Assembly: GCA_031127225.1 (NCBI GenBank)
Contig: JARIEV010000004.1
Coordinates: 1-64,000, forward strand
Source of the DNA: Gemmatimonadota bacterium
Lineage (GTDB): Bacteria > Gemmatimonadota > Gemmatimonadetes > Gemmatimonadales > Gemmatimonadaceae
Length of the DNA: 64,000 nt
Direction: 5' to 3'
The notes beneath the pieces were generated by a model. That model made no database searches. It saw only the letters and a list, made by a program, of their open reading frames with translations, and was not told where the DNA came from. Made by a program: the position numbers and the translations under genes. This document shows, one piece after another, positions 1-9,646 of the stretch. The stretch's first letter is position 1, and each line of letters begins with the position of its first letter.

Positions 1-617
1 AGCATCGCGAACAACGGGAGCTGCCGTCCCACCATGGCACTGAGGGCATCGAGCGGCAGCTGCGTCACGCCGGCCAGCGCGATGATCGGCGTGCCGAGCG
101 CACCGAACGCCACCGGGGCGGTATTGCCGATCAGCGAGAGGCCGGCGGCCGGGAGCGGCTTGAATCCGAGCCCGATCAGCATGGCGGCCGAGATGGCGAC
201 CGGTGTCCCGAAACCAGCCGTCCCTTCCACGAACGCGCCGAAGCAGAACGCGATGAGCAACACCTGAATGCGACGGTCGTCGGCAATGGAAACCACCGAG
301 TCGCGTACCACGTCGAACATGCCCGTGTCCACCGTAATGGCGAACACGAACAGGGCGTTCAACACGATCCATCCGATCGGGAAGAGACCGTACAGCGCAC
401 CGTACGTCACGGCCGACAGCGCGAGCTGTGTGGGCATGCCCGCCACCAGCACCGCCACCGCCACCGCGGCGGCGAGCCCTGCCACCGCGGCCAGATGCGC
501 CCGCACGTGCCAGATGCCCAGCAGCGCCAGCAACACGATCACGGGAACCGCCGCCACCAGTGCCGACGGAAGCAGGGTGCCCAACGGAAGGTAGGACTGC
601 GGCCACGGAGTGAGCAT
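1..617 (-). CDS. lctP: L-lactate permease (LctP family), 5' part; runs off the left edge
   Basis: Reverse-strand translation from ATG at 617: MLTPWPQSYLPLGTLLPSALVAAVPVIVLLALLG...FCFGAFVEGTAGFGTPVAISAAMLIGLGF, the LctP hallmark. Absent from the ORF track because it leaves the window. Confidence 0.85.
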   Translation of the reverse strand, partial: MLTPWPQSYLPLGTLLPSALVAAVPVIVLLALLGIWHVRAHLAAVAGLAAAVAVAVLVAGMPTQLALSAVTYGALYGLFPIGWIVLNALFVFAITVDTGMFDVVRDSVVSIADDRRIQVLLIAFCFGAFVEGTAGFGTPVAISAAMLIGLGFKPLPAAGLSLIGNTAPVAFGALGTPIIALAGVTQLPLDALSAMVGRQLPLFAM

Positions 618-682
618 GCCGCCAATGTGGGGCTTGGCGGCGCGGCTGTCCAAGGTTGTGACCGACGGCATACTTTTCCCGC

Positions 683-2251
683 ATGTCCAATACACAGACC
701 GACGTGGTGATCGTGGGCGCGGGGCATAACGGCCTCGTAGCCGCCGTGATGCTGGCCGCCCGTGGCCTCTCGGTCACCGTGCTCGAAGAGCATGGCATGG
801 TGGGCGGTGCCGCCCGCACCGAATATCCGTTCCCCAAGGCGCCGGGGCTCGGCACCTCCACTGGCGCGTATCTGCTGGGGGTGATGCCCCCGGAGATCAT
901 GCAGGCCACGGGCATCGCGCTACCGCTCAAGCGGCGCGATCCGCACTACTTTCTGCCCACCACCGACGGGCGCTACCTCATGCTCGGCTCGGACCGCGAC
1001 GCCACGCGCGATCAGCTCACGCGCTTCTTTTCGGCCGACGACGTCCGCGCCAACGATGCGTTGCTGGATGAAATCGGCGCGATCCGCGACGACATCGCAC
1101 CCACGTGGATGCAGGAGCCGCTGTCCATCGAGGAAACCGCCGCACAGTTCGTACGGCCCGCGCTGCGCGACGCGTTCGTGCGCCTGTGCCGCGGCTCGGT
1201 GGGCGAGTATCTGGATCGGTTCGATTTCAAAAGCGATCTGCTGAAGGCGATGTACGCCGTGACCGACGGGTTTTCCGGGCTGTTCGGCACGTGGGACACG
1301 CCGGGCACGGGGATGAACTTCCTGGTGCACAACATGTGTCGCCTGCCGGGCAGCGACGGCACGTGGATGATCGTGGAAGGGGGGATGGGCACCGTCACGC
1401 GGCAGCTCGCCGATCGCGCACGCGCAAACGGCGCCGTGATCCGAACGGGCGCGAAGGTGGCATCCATCATCGTAGAGCGCGGCGTGGCCGTGGGCGTGCA
1501 ACTCGGCAACGACGAGGTGATTCGCGCCAACACGGTGCTGGTGAACGCCGATCCGTTCCGCATGCGAGACCTCGTGGGGCGCTCGGAGTTTCCCGACCCG
1601 TACAACGAGCGGCTGGATGCGATGGCGCGACCGGGCTCGACCTTCAAGGTCAATCTCGCGCTCAAGGGGCTGCCGAAGTTCACCTGCCTCCCCGAGTCCG
1701 CGCAGCGCAATGGCGCCGCGTTCGGGCCCACCATTCACCTGCTCCCCGACGAAGCCGACGTAATGCGGTCGCTCCGGGAGGGGTTCGAAGATGTGCAGGC
1801 CGGTCGCCTGCCACAGTTTCCGACGATCGAGTGGTACATCCACACCACCATCGATCCCACGCTGCGCGACGAGCACGGTCACCACAACAGCGCGCTGTTC
1901 GTGCAGTGGGTGCCGCACACGCTGGCCGAAGGGTCGTGGGACACCGCGCAGCATACGTACACGTCGCATCTGCTGTCACTGTGCGATCGCTTTGCCCCCG
2001 GCACCAGCGATCTGGTGGTGGACACCTTCCCGCTGCATCCGGCGGCCATTGAGAAGCACTTCGGCATCACCCGCGGACACATCCATCACGTCGACAACGC
2101 GTTCGGATTTTCGGATCGCGTGCCGTACCGTCAGCCGGTGGACGGCTTGTACTCCTGCTCGGCGGGCACCCACCCGGCCGGCTCGGTGATCGGCGCGGCG
2201 GGACACAACGCCGCGCAGCGGGTGCTGCAGGATCTCGGGGTGACGCGCTAA
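683..2251 (+). CDS. Phytoene desaturase-like FAD-dependent oxidoreductase (PYROXD2-like)
   Basis: N-terminal dinucleotide-binding motif DVVIVGAGHNGLVAAVMLAARGLSVTVLEE and C-terminal GLYSCSAGTHPAGSVIGAAGHNAA. Confidence 0.85.
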   Translation: MSNTQTDVVIVGAGHNGLVAAVMLAARGLSVTVLEEHGMVGGAARTEYPFPKAPGLGTSTGAYLLGVMPPEIMQATGIALPLKRRDPHYFLPTTDGRYLMLGSDRDATRDQLTRFFSADDVRANDALLDEIGAIRDDIAPTWMQEPLSIEETAAQFVRPALRDAFVRLCRGSVGEYLDRFDFKSDLLKAMYAVTDGFSGLFGTWDTPGTGMNFLVHNMCRLPGSDGTWMIVEGGMGTVTRQLADRARANGAVIRTGAKVASIIVERGVAVGVQLGNDEVIRANTVLVNADPFRMRDLVGRSEFPDPYNERLDAMARPGSTFKVNLALKGLPKFTCLPESAQRNGAAFGPTIHLLPDEADVMRSLREGFEDVQAGRLPQFPTIEWYIHTTIDPTLRDEHGHHNSALFVQWVPHTLAEGSWDTAQHTYTSHLLSLCDRFAPGTSDLVVDTFPLHPAAIEKHFGITRGHIHHVDNAFGFSDRVPYRQPVDGLYSCSAGTHPAGSVIGAAGHNAAQRVLQDLGVTR

Positions 2252-2261
2252 GCGGGTGACG

Positions 2262-3044
2262 TCACCACGCCAGCCGCACGAGCCGCCGCACCACGAACAG
2301 CAGCACCGCCCCCGCCACGTTCACCGCCACCGATAGCTGCAGCGCGGCCGACAGCGCGTCGCCGGCGCGCGCGAGTCCGGTGGCGGCCTGTTGCAGCACC
2401 GGCGCCACGTGCGCGGGCCACACCGTGGGCGCGAGCTGCGACAGCGCCCACCACAGCGTCAGCGTCAACAGCACCGCCGTCGCGAGCCACGCGGTCAGCG
2501 TGACCACGCCGCGCCACATGCCGCGCACGTCGGAGGCGCTCAGGTGCATCGACCCACCCACCGACAGGCTCACGTAGGCGAACAGCGCCCAGCGCCACGC
2601 CGCCACTTGCGTGAGATCGGCCAACGGCACCAGCGGTACCCCCAGCAGCAACCGCGCCGCCAGCAACAGCACGGCGGCGCCGGCGAGCAGCGGCGACAGA
2701 CCGATCACAATGGTGCCCACGCGCTGAACCGCGCTGGCCGGATTGTAGCTGTGTTCCACCGACCCCAGCGCGCCATCCGTGGCCTGCGGATCGAACCACT
2801 TCACGCGATGCACGCGATGGCCGAAGAGTACGCAGGCGATCACGTGACTCCCTTCGTGCACGATCGTGCCCGGCAGCCCGAACAGGTACAGCTGCAGGCG
2901 ACGCCCGAAGAGCTGCGACGACTGCCGAGCGAGCGCCTGCGCCGACCAGTGCATGGCGAGCAGCAGGAGGACCGGGGCGAGGAGGGGGGCGACAGTCGGG
3001 ATCACCGAGGGCAAAATAGCTGGGCGATCGCCACGAATTCGCAC
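2262..3044 (-). CDS. Membrane zinc metalloprotease-like protein (HExxH, M50-like)
   Basis: HEGSH motif in GTIVHEGSHVIACVLFGH plus several hydrophobic segments. Confidence 0.55.
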   Translation of the reverse strand: MRIRGDRPAILPSVIPTVAPLLAPVLLLLAMHWSAQALARQSSQLFGRRLQLYLFGLPGTIVHEGSHVIACVLFGHRVHRVKWFDPQATDGALGSVEHSYNPASAVQRVGTIVIGLSPLLAGAAVLLLAARLLLGVPLVPLADLTQVAAWRWALFAYVSLSVGGSMHLSASDVRGMWRGVVTLTAWLATAVLLTLTLWWALSQLAPTVWPAHVAPVLQQAATGLARAGDALSAALQLSVAVNVAGAVLLFVVRRLVRLAW

Positions 3045-3084
3045 CCCGCTGCCGCCCCCTCTCCAACCCGCTAGCTTTCCCCCA

Positions 3085-3369
3085 ATGGAAACGGAAAAGC
3101 TCTACACGCTGGTCGGACCCGACGGCTCCCGCATCACCAGCACCACCAAGGGTACCCTCGGCGGCTATCGCAAGGAACGCCGCTACGGCCGCCTCGACTG
3201 CAAGGTGGCGCGACGGGCCCTGGCCAACGGCGCTCTTTATGCGCAACAGCGCGTGTTTTTCGCCGACGAAGCCACCGCCATCGCCGCCGGCTACCATCCG
3301 TGCTCGGCGTGTATGCCCGAGCAGTACAAAGCCTGGCGCGCTGCCGGCGGCCACTCGGCCCGCCCGTAA
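3085..3369 (+). CDS. Small stand-alone Ada-type metal-binding-domain protein
   Basis: METEKLYTLVGPDGS...YGRLDCKVARRALANGALYAQQRVFFADEATAIAAGYHPCSACMPEQYKAW; resembles the Ada Zn-binding FRPCxRC region. Confidence 0.6.
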   Translation: METEKLYTLVGPDGSRITSTTKGTLGGYRKERRYGRLDCKVARRALANGALYAQQRVFFADEATAIAAGYHPCSACMPEQYKAWRAAGGHSARP

Positions 3370-3379
3370 AATCGCCCTC

Positions 3380-3521
3380 GGCCACCCAGAACCCAAGAAC
3401 CCACTACCCACTCCCCAAGCCCACAGCCCACAGCCCACAGCGCGGTCAGCAACGGCGGGCCATGAGCTCCGGGCTGTTGGCCTGAGGCAATGGGTACTGG
3501 GTTCTGCGTACTGGGTTGGCC
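3380..3521. repeat. Long imperfect, low-complexity inverted repeat (intergenic)
   Basis: Left arm GGCCACCCAGAACCCAAGAACCCACTACCCA matches the reverse complement of the right arm (GGCCAACCCAGTACGCAGAACCCAGTACCCA); the left half also holds a tandem CCCACAG x3. Confidence 0.65.
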
Positions 3522-3562
3522 GGTCGCCCAGCACCCGCCGTGACCGCCGCGTACTGTTGGGT

Positions 3563-5818
3563 ATGCTGCTCCTCCTGACGTCGCCGCGCCGCGCCCTCGC
3601 GACGGGCCTCTGGGCCCTCGCACTCGCCCTCCCCGTGTACACTGCCCGCGCCCAGGCGTCGGGCCAGGGACCGAGCCCCGACCCGGCGCTCACGACGGTC
3701 AATCCCGAATCGGTGCCGCGCCCGGTCATGCGTGCCGTTCGCGCCACCGGCCCGATCGTGGTGGACGGCACCCTCGATGAGGCCGCGTGGCGTACCGCGC
3801 CGGTGCTCACCGACTTCGTGCAGCAACTCCCGAACACCGGACGACAGGCGCGCTTCCGCACCGAGGTGCGGGTGCTCTACGACGCCACCAACCTGTACGT
3901 GGCAGGCGTGAACTTCGACCCGGAGCCCGGGAAGGCGATCACGGTGGGACTCGAGCGCGACTTCGTCTCAACGAACAGCGACATCTTCGGGCTGGTGCTC
4001 GACACGTTCAACGACAAGCGCAACTCGTTCCTGTTCATCGTGAACCCCAAGGGCGCGGTGCGCGACGAGCAGACGTTCAACGACTCGCGCAACGTGGTCG
4101 ATGCGTGGGACGGCATCTACACGGTGCGGACCGCGCAACAGGACTCCAGCTGGACGGTGGAGATGACCATTCCGCTCAAGACGCTGCGCTTCGACGCCAC
4201 GCGCGATCCGCAGACGTGGGGGATCAACTTCATCCGCCGCGTGCGTCGCGTGAACGAAACGTCGTACTGGGCGCCGCTCGAACGGCAGTACCGCCTGCAT
4301 CGCATGTCGAAGGCGGGCACGATGGAGGGGATCACCGGACTCCGGCAGGGACGCAACCTGCAGATCAAGCCGTACGCGCTGGCTGGCAACTCCGTAGGGG
4401 CGCAGGTCCCGGCCGCCTCGCTCGGCAGCAAGGCCGACGTGGGTGGCGACCTCAAGTTCGGCGTCACGCCGTCGCTCACGCTCGATCTCACGTACAACAC
4501 TGACTTCTCGCAGGTTGAAGTGGACCAGCAGGTGGTCAATCTCACGCGCTTCGGTATTCTCTTCCCCGAGCGGCGCGAGTTCTTCATCGAAAATTCCGGT
4601 TCGTTCACCTTCGGGGACGTGGCCGAACGCAACTACCGCATGGGCGCGGCGCTGAGCGACTTCACGCTCTTCAATTCGCGCCAGATCGGCCTCACCGCCG
4701 ACGGATTGCCCATCCCGATCGCGGGCGGTGGCCGCCTCACCGGGCGCATACACGGCTGGGAAGTGGGGCTGCTGGATATGCAGACGCAGCGGTCGGGCAC
4801 CTCCCCCACCGAGAACTTCGGCGTGGCCCGCGTGCGCCGGAACATCTTCGGCAACTCGGACATCGGACTGCTGGCCGCCAACCGGCAGGCCACCGACAGC
4901 AGCGGCCGCTACAACCGCTCCTATGGCGTTGACGCGAATATCCGCCTGCTCGGCAATCTGATCATCAACTCCTACCTCGCCGTCAGCGACGCCGATACCG
5001 CCGCCTCGGATGGCACAGCGGGACGTATCTCGGCCGCCTATCGCGGCAAGCTCTGGAACACGTCGGCGATGTACAAGCGCGTCTCCGATCAGTTTGACCC
5101 GGGCATCGGCTTCGTGCGCCGCCGCAGCTTCCAGCAACGCTACGCGACGGCAGGTATTCACGCGCGCCCGAAGCTCGCCGGGGTGCAGGAGCTGAATCCG
5201 TTCGTCGAGGCCGACGTGTACACCGATCTCGATGGCGGTGCCCAGTCGCACCAGTTCACCGCCGGCCTCAATGTGTTTTTTCAGCCCGACGGCGAACTCA
5301 AGCTCGAAGTGAACGACTGGTTCGACCGACTCGACCGCCCGTTCACGCCCTTCGCGGGGCGCAGCATCCCCGTGGGCCGCTACAACTTCCGCAACGCCAA
5401 GGTCACGTACGTCTCCACGCAGCGGTATCCGGTGTTCGGCACCGCCAGCGTGCAGACGGGTGAGTTCTACGACGGCACCAATCAGACGCTGAGCGGTGGG
5501 CTCACATGGCGTCCGCGCTACGATGTGAGCATTGAAGGGACTTATCAGCACAACGACGTCGCGCTGGCCAGCGGCACCTTTGCCGCCGATCTGGCGGGGA
5601 TGCGCCTCAAGTACGCGTACTCCACCACGCTCTTCGGCAGCGCGTTCGTGCAGTACAACACGCAGACCCGCAGCTTCGTGACCAACGCCCGGCTGGCGTG
5701 GCGCTACGCGCCGCTCAGCGACCTGTTCCTGGTGTACACCGAACGACAGAACACGTTCACGAACGTGCGCAACGAGCGGTCGGTGGCGATCAAGCTCACG
5801 CGCATGGCCGCGTTCTAG
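3563..5818 (+). CDS. Secreted DUF5916-type protein (CBM9-like N-terminus, outer-membrane-like C-terminus)
   Basis: Signal peptide; IVVDGTLDEAAWRTAPVLTDFVQQLPNTGRQARFRTEVRVLYDATNLYVAG; FGILFPERREFFIENSGSFTFG; beta-strand-rich C-terminal half. Confidence 0.7.
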   Translation: MLLLLTSPRRALATGLWALALALPVYTARAQASGQGPSPDPALTTVNPESVPRPVMRAVRATGPIVVDGTLDEAAWRTAPVLTDFVQQLPNTGRQARFRTEVRVLYDATNLYVAGVNFDPEPGKAITVGLERDFVSTNSDIFGLVLDTFNDKRNSFLFIVNPKGAVRDEQTFNDSRNVVDAWDGIYTVRTAQQDSSWTVEMTIPLKTLRFDATRDPQTWGINFIRRVRRVNETSYWAPLERQYRLHRMSKAGTMEGITGLRQGRNLQIKPYALAGNSVGAQVPAASLGSKADVGGDLKFGVTPSLTLDLTYNTDFSQVEVDQQVVNLTRFGILFPERREFFIENSGSFTFGDVAERNYRMGAALSDFTLFNSRQIGLTADGLPIPIAGGGRLTGRIHGWEVGLLDMQTQRSGTSPTENFGVARVRRNIFGNSDIGLLAANRQATDSSGRYNRSYGVDANIRLLGNLIINSYLAVSDADTAASDGTAGRISAAYRGKLWNTSAMYKRVSDQFDPGIGFVRRRSFQQRYATAGIHARPKLAGVQELNPFVEADVYTDLDGGAQSHQFTAGLNVFFQPDGELKLEVNDWFDRLDRPFTPFAGRSIPVGRYNFRNAKVTYVSTQRYPVFGTASVQTGEFYDGTNQTLSGGLTWRPRYDVSIEGTYQHNDVALASGTFAADLAGMRLKYAYSTTLFGSAFVQYNTQTRSFVTNARLAWRYAPLSDLFLVYTERQNTFTNVRNERSVAIKLTRMAAF

Positions 5819-5860
5819 CAACTGCCACGGCCTGGACAACAGCAACGACAACGGCAACAG

Positions 5861-5908
5861 CCGGAACACGGATCAGCGAAAAGCGCGGTTGGCTTATCCG
5901 TGTTGCGG
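5861..5908. terminator. Hairpin downstream of the DUF5916-type gene
   Basis: CCGGAACACGGAT ... ATCCGTGTTGCGG, 13-bp arms with one mismatch; no obvious T tract. Confidence 0.5.
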
Positions 5909-5950
5909 TCGGGTCGCGTGCAAGAAATCGATCCGGGCGTAGATTCGGAC

Positions 5951-7684
5951 ATGCCTTCCTTCAGCCTTCGCCCCGTTCGGGGCCCCGTTGCCGTTGCCGT
6001 GACCGCTGCGCTGACGGCCCTGCTCGTCGTGCCGCACACCGTGCTCCATGCGCAGCCGGCCTCGCCGAGTCGCAGCTATCCGCAGCTGCTGTCGCTCTTC
6101 ACCGAGTGGCGCTCCTTCGAAGAGCCCCCGCGCGTGGGTGGTGTGCCCGACTATACGCCCGCGACGACGGCGCGGCGCCTCACGGCCCTCGGGGTGCTGC
6201 AGCGGAAGCTGCAGGCCATCGACACCACCGGCTGGCGCGTCCCCGAACAGGTGGACTGGCACCTGGTGCGCGCCGAGATGAACGGCATGCAGTATCACCT
6301 CACGGTGCTCAAGCCGTTTGCGCGCGATCCGGCGTACTACGCCTCGGTGCGGACCGAAGAGAGTGACACGCCCGCCGAAGAAGGACCCACGATTCACGGC
6401 GCGATCCGCTTGTGGCGCTACCCGGTGTGGCCGCGCACGGTGCTGGATACGTCGCGCGCACTGAGCGCCGACGAATCCCGCCGTCTTGGCGCGCAGCTGG
6501 CCTCCATTCCGCCACTGCTCACTACGGCGCGCACCCACCTGGCCAAGGGCAACGCCAAGGACCTCTGGGTGGGCGCCGTGCGCACCTTCGAGGACCAGCA
6601 CGAGGCGCTGGGGACGCTCGCCGAACGCGTACGCGCCACCACCCCCGGTGACACGGCGCTGCTGAGCACCGTGGCGCGCGCCGCGGCCGCGACGGAGTCG
6701 TTCACGGCGTGGCTGCGCACCGAAGTCCCGAAAAAGACCGGCCCGAGCGGCATCGGCAAGGCGCAGTACTCTTGGTTCCTGAAGAACGTGCTGCTCGTCC
6801 CGCTCACGTGGGAGGACGAAGTCACTATCACGCGCCGTGAACTCGCCCGCGCGCACGCGTCGCTCCGGCTCGAAGAGACGCGCAACGCGAAGCTGCCGCC
6901 GATGCCGGTGGCGGGATCGGCCGCCGAGTTCGCGACGATGCAAGCCGAGGCGCTGCCGAAGTACATGCAGTTCTTCCGCGATCAGGGCATCGTGACCGTC
7001 GAGCCGTGGATGGAGCGCGCGCTGCGCGAACGGTTCCAGTCGTACTCGCCCGAGGCCACGCGCAATTTCTTCTCGCAGGCCACGCACCGCGATCCGCGCA
7101 CGCTGTGGACGCACCTCTGGCATTGGTGGGACAACGGCCGCTTCCGCGAGCATCCGCACGCCAGTCCCATCCGCCGCACGCCGCTGTTGTACAACGTGTG
7201 GATGAGCCGGGCCGAAGGCATGGCCACGTCGATGGAAGAGTGGATGATGCAGGCAGGGCTCTACGACAGTTCGCCGCGTTCGCGCGAGATCGTCTGGACC
7301 ATGCTCGCAGCGCGCGCCGCCCGCGGCCTCGGCAATCTGTACGCGCACGCGAACGAGCTCACGATGGCCGACGCCGCGTCCATGCACGTGAGCTGGACGC
7401 CGCGTGGCTGGATGCGCCGCGATCCGCTGCTCGGATTCGAGCAGCACCTGTATCTGCGGCAGCCCGGATACGGCGCGAGCTACGTGACCGGAGGGCGCCT
7501 GATGGAGGAGACGATAGCCGAGCGCGCCCGCCAGCTCGGCAACGCCTTCACCATGCAGCGCTTCTTCGACGAGGTGAACACAGTCGGGATGATCCCCGTA
7601 TCACTCGTGTACTGGGAACTCACCGGCGATGCGCGGATGATCCGCGAACTGCAGCCCGGTGTGGGACCGCGCCCGTTCCGGTAA
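5951..7684 (+). CDS. Secreted DUF885-like protein, metallopeptidase motif apparently lost
   Basis: Signal peptide; distant similarity in order and spacing to the DUF885 protein at 17893 (GMATSMEEWMMQAGL versus GWAHYAEEMVIEQGF), but no HEAxPGH. Confidence 0.5.
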   Translation: MPSFSLRPVRGPVAVAVTAALTALLVVPHTVLHAQPASPSRSYPQLLSLFTEWRSFEEPPRVGGVPDYTPATTARRLTALGVLQRKLQAIDTTGWRVPEQVDWHLVRAEMNGMQYHLTVLKPFARDPAYYASVRTEESDTPAEEGPTIHGAIRLWRYPVWPRTVLDTSRALSADESRRLGAQLASIPPLLTTARTHLAKGNAKDLWVGAVRTFEDQHEALGTLAERVRATTPGDTALLSTVARAAAATESFTAWLRTEVPKKTGPSGIGKAQYSWFLKNVLLVPLTWEDEVTITRRELARAHASLRLEETRNAKLPPMPVAGSAAEFATMQAEALPKYMQFFRDQGIVTVEPWMERALRERFQSYSPEATRNFFSQATHRDPRTLWTHLWHWWDNGRFREHPHASPIRRTPLLYNVWMSRAEGMATSMEEWMMQAGLYDSSPRSREIVWTMLAARAARGLGNLYAHANELTMADAASMHVSWTPRGWMRRDPLLGFEQHLYLRQPGYGASYVTGGRLMEETIAERARQLGNAFTMQRFFDEVNTVGMIPVSLVYWELTGDARMIRELQPGVGPRPFR

Positions 7685-7695
7685 CGGGCGACTGG

Positions 7696-8178
7696 TCAGG
7701 CCGTCTTGTGCTTGGCCAGTCGAGGGAACCAGTTGAGCAGCTTGACGGCAGCAACGACTTCCGGCCGCAGCGTCCAGCGCGTCTGCGGCGCTTCGGCGCC
7801 GCCGTCCGCGAAAGTGGCAAACACCGAGGCCTGCGGCGCCTTCGGGGGCACAGTGTACAGCAGACGGCCGGCGAGCTTCGCGCCGAACCGGCCGTAGTTG
7901 AGATTCACCGCGCCCGGCTTCTCGAAGCCGGCGGCGTCGGCGAGTTCGGTGGTCGTGAGCGTGTAGTCGGGGGCCAGACAGTGCGCGCGCAGCATGCTCC
8001 ACTGCGCATCGGAGATCGTGTTGGCCACGTGCAGCAGGCGCAGCGCCTTGTGATACTCGGTCGATGTGGGCATCGCCGCCGCCGTCGGTGCGGCAGCCGG
8101 GGTCGCTGGGGTCACGGGCAAATCTCCTGAAAAGAGGTACAGCCGCGCTGAGGAGATCGCCGCCGTCACATCGCACAC
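7696..8178 (-). CDS. Hypothetical protein resembling a domain fused to HNH endonucleases
   Basis: TTTELADAAGFEKPGAVNLNYGRFGAKLAGRL; no HNH domain present. True start may be internal (MPTSTEYHK). Confidence 0.45.
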   Translation of the reverse strand: MCDVTAAISSARLYLFSGDLPVTPATPAAAPTAAAMPTSTEYHKALRLLHVANTISDAQWSMLRAHCLAPDYTLTTTELADAAGFEKPGAVNLNYGRFGAKLAGRLLYTVPPKAPQASVFATFADGGAEAPQTRWTLRPEVVAAVKLLNWFPRLAKHKTA

Positions 8179-8275
8179 ATCACGTCAACACGCGGATCAC
8201 ACGCCGACGGACGGGAAAGGCACCTGCACGCTACCCTTGGAACATCCCTCAGGTCGTCCCCGCGCGCAACGGCCC

Positions 8276-8302
8276 GACCGGAATCGCCTCCGGATTCCGG
8301 TC
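8276..8302 (-). terminator. Hairpin just downstream of the M20 peptidase gene
   Basis: Perfect 10-bp arms GACCGGAATC / GATTCCGGTC with a 7-nt loop. Confidence 0.5.
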
Positions 8303-8315
8303 GACGCCCAGTGAC

Positions 8316-9629
8316 TCAGGGTACGATCTTCGCGGGCGGCACGATCTTGATCCCGTCGGCGAACGTGGCGGTGAGCAGGTAGAGCAGCTTCGTGGACGGC
8401 AGCGCACTCGACGCCAGCGCGAACTCGGTGAGCTGGTGCGCCCCGTTCGCCTTCGAACCGCCGATGGCAATGCTGGGGATCTTGCGCACCACCCCCGGAT
8501 TAGCATCGGTGGCGCCCGTGGCCACCGCTTCCGACGCGCCCGGCATCCCCGGCGTCATGCCGAGCGCCCGGTTGATGTCGATCGCGGTCTGCACCAGCGG
8601 GTGCGCGCGGGCCCCTTCGAGCTGCTTCTCCGTCCCGCCGGCGCCGCTCTTCTGCTCAATCTCGACCTTCAGTCCCACCTTCTGCTCGGCCGCCACGTCC
8701 TGCGTGATGCGCGTGATCGTGCGGTCCAGCGAATCGAGCAGCGCGGGATCAGAGCTGCGCAGATCGACCGTGAAGTAGAGCTCCTGCGGCACGGCGTTAA
8801 AGATGCTGCCGCCGTGAATCTGGCCGATGTTCATCACGGCTCCGTTGGGGAGCGCCTCGAACTGCAGCTGATACAGCCGGTCGATGGCTTTCGCCACCGC
8901 CTTCACCGGCGTCGGAATGCCACGCGACGACAGCGTGTGCGCGCCGGGATGCGTGAACACGTACTTCGTCCAGTAGATGCCCAGCGCACCGTACGCCACG
9001 CTGCCGTACGCGCCGTCGGGCACGATGAGCAGATCAGGCTTGGCGTTGTGCTGCAGCCAGTACTCCATCCCCTTCAGTCCGAGCTCTTCCTGCACCGTGC
9101 CGATGAAGATGATGTCGCCCTTGCTGGTGAACTTGGTGGCGTTCATCACCCGCAGCGTGGCGAGCATGTTCGCCACCGAGGCCGTGTTGTCGCCCACGCC
9201 GGGCGCGAACAGCGTGTCACCGGAGCGACGCACCTTGGTGTTCGTTTCCGGCGGGAACACGATGTCGGTGTGCGCGGCGATCACGATCGTGGGGCCGCCA
9301 CCGGTGCCTTTGCGCACGCCGGTCACGTTACCGATGGAGTCCACCGACACCGCGAGCCCTTCCTGTTCGAACACCTTCTTCACGTACGCGCCGCGCTGCT
9401 GCTCGAGCCGTGATTTCCCCGGCATTTCAGCAATGCGGATCCACTCCTCGACCTGCTGCGGGAACTGCTGTTCCAGACGCGCGAGCCCCGACGTCACGTC
9501 GGCGCGCTTGAGCAGCGCGGGGTTCCAGCTGGTGGGGAACGTCTGCGCCGCGAGCGACGACGCAACGGTGAGCGAGAACGACAGCGACAGCGCCGCACAG
9601 ACGGCGGCGAAACGGACAGGACGACGCAT
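8316..9629 (-). CDS. Secreted M20 family metallopeptidase
   Basis: Signal peptide; TIVIAAHTDIVFP, GVGDNTASVANMLATLRVM, GTVQEELGLKGMEYWL. Confidence 0.85.
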   Translation of the reverse strand: MRRPVRFAAVCAALSLSFSLTVASSLAAQTFPTSWNPALLKRADVTSGLARLEQQFPQQVEEWIRIAEMPGKSRLEQQRGAYVKKVFEQEGLAVSVDSIGNVTGVRKGTGGGPTIVIAAHTDIVFPPETNTKVRRSGDTLFAPGVGDNTASVANMLATLRVMNATKFTSKGDIIFIGTVQEELGLKGMEYWLQHNAKPDLLIVPDGAYGSVAYGALGIYWTKYVFTHPGAHTLSSRGIPTPVKAVAKAIDRLYQLQFEALPNGAVMNIGQIHGGSIFNAVPQELYFTVDLRSSDPALLDSLDRTITRITQDVAAEQKVGLKVEIEQKSGAGGTEKQLEGARAHPLVQTAIDINRALGMTPGMPGASEAVATGATDANPGVVRKIPSIAIGGSKANGAHQLTEFALASSALPSTKLLYLLTATFADGIKIVPPAKIVP

Positions 9630-9646
9630 GATGGATGAGGTCGGAG

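Noticed and set aside
3085-3369. A split Ada protein formed with 53054-53926
   Set aside because: The small Zn-domain protein looks like a stand-alone family and one expected Cys ligand is absent; 50 kb separation gives no support for a split gene.
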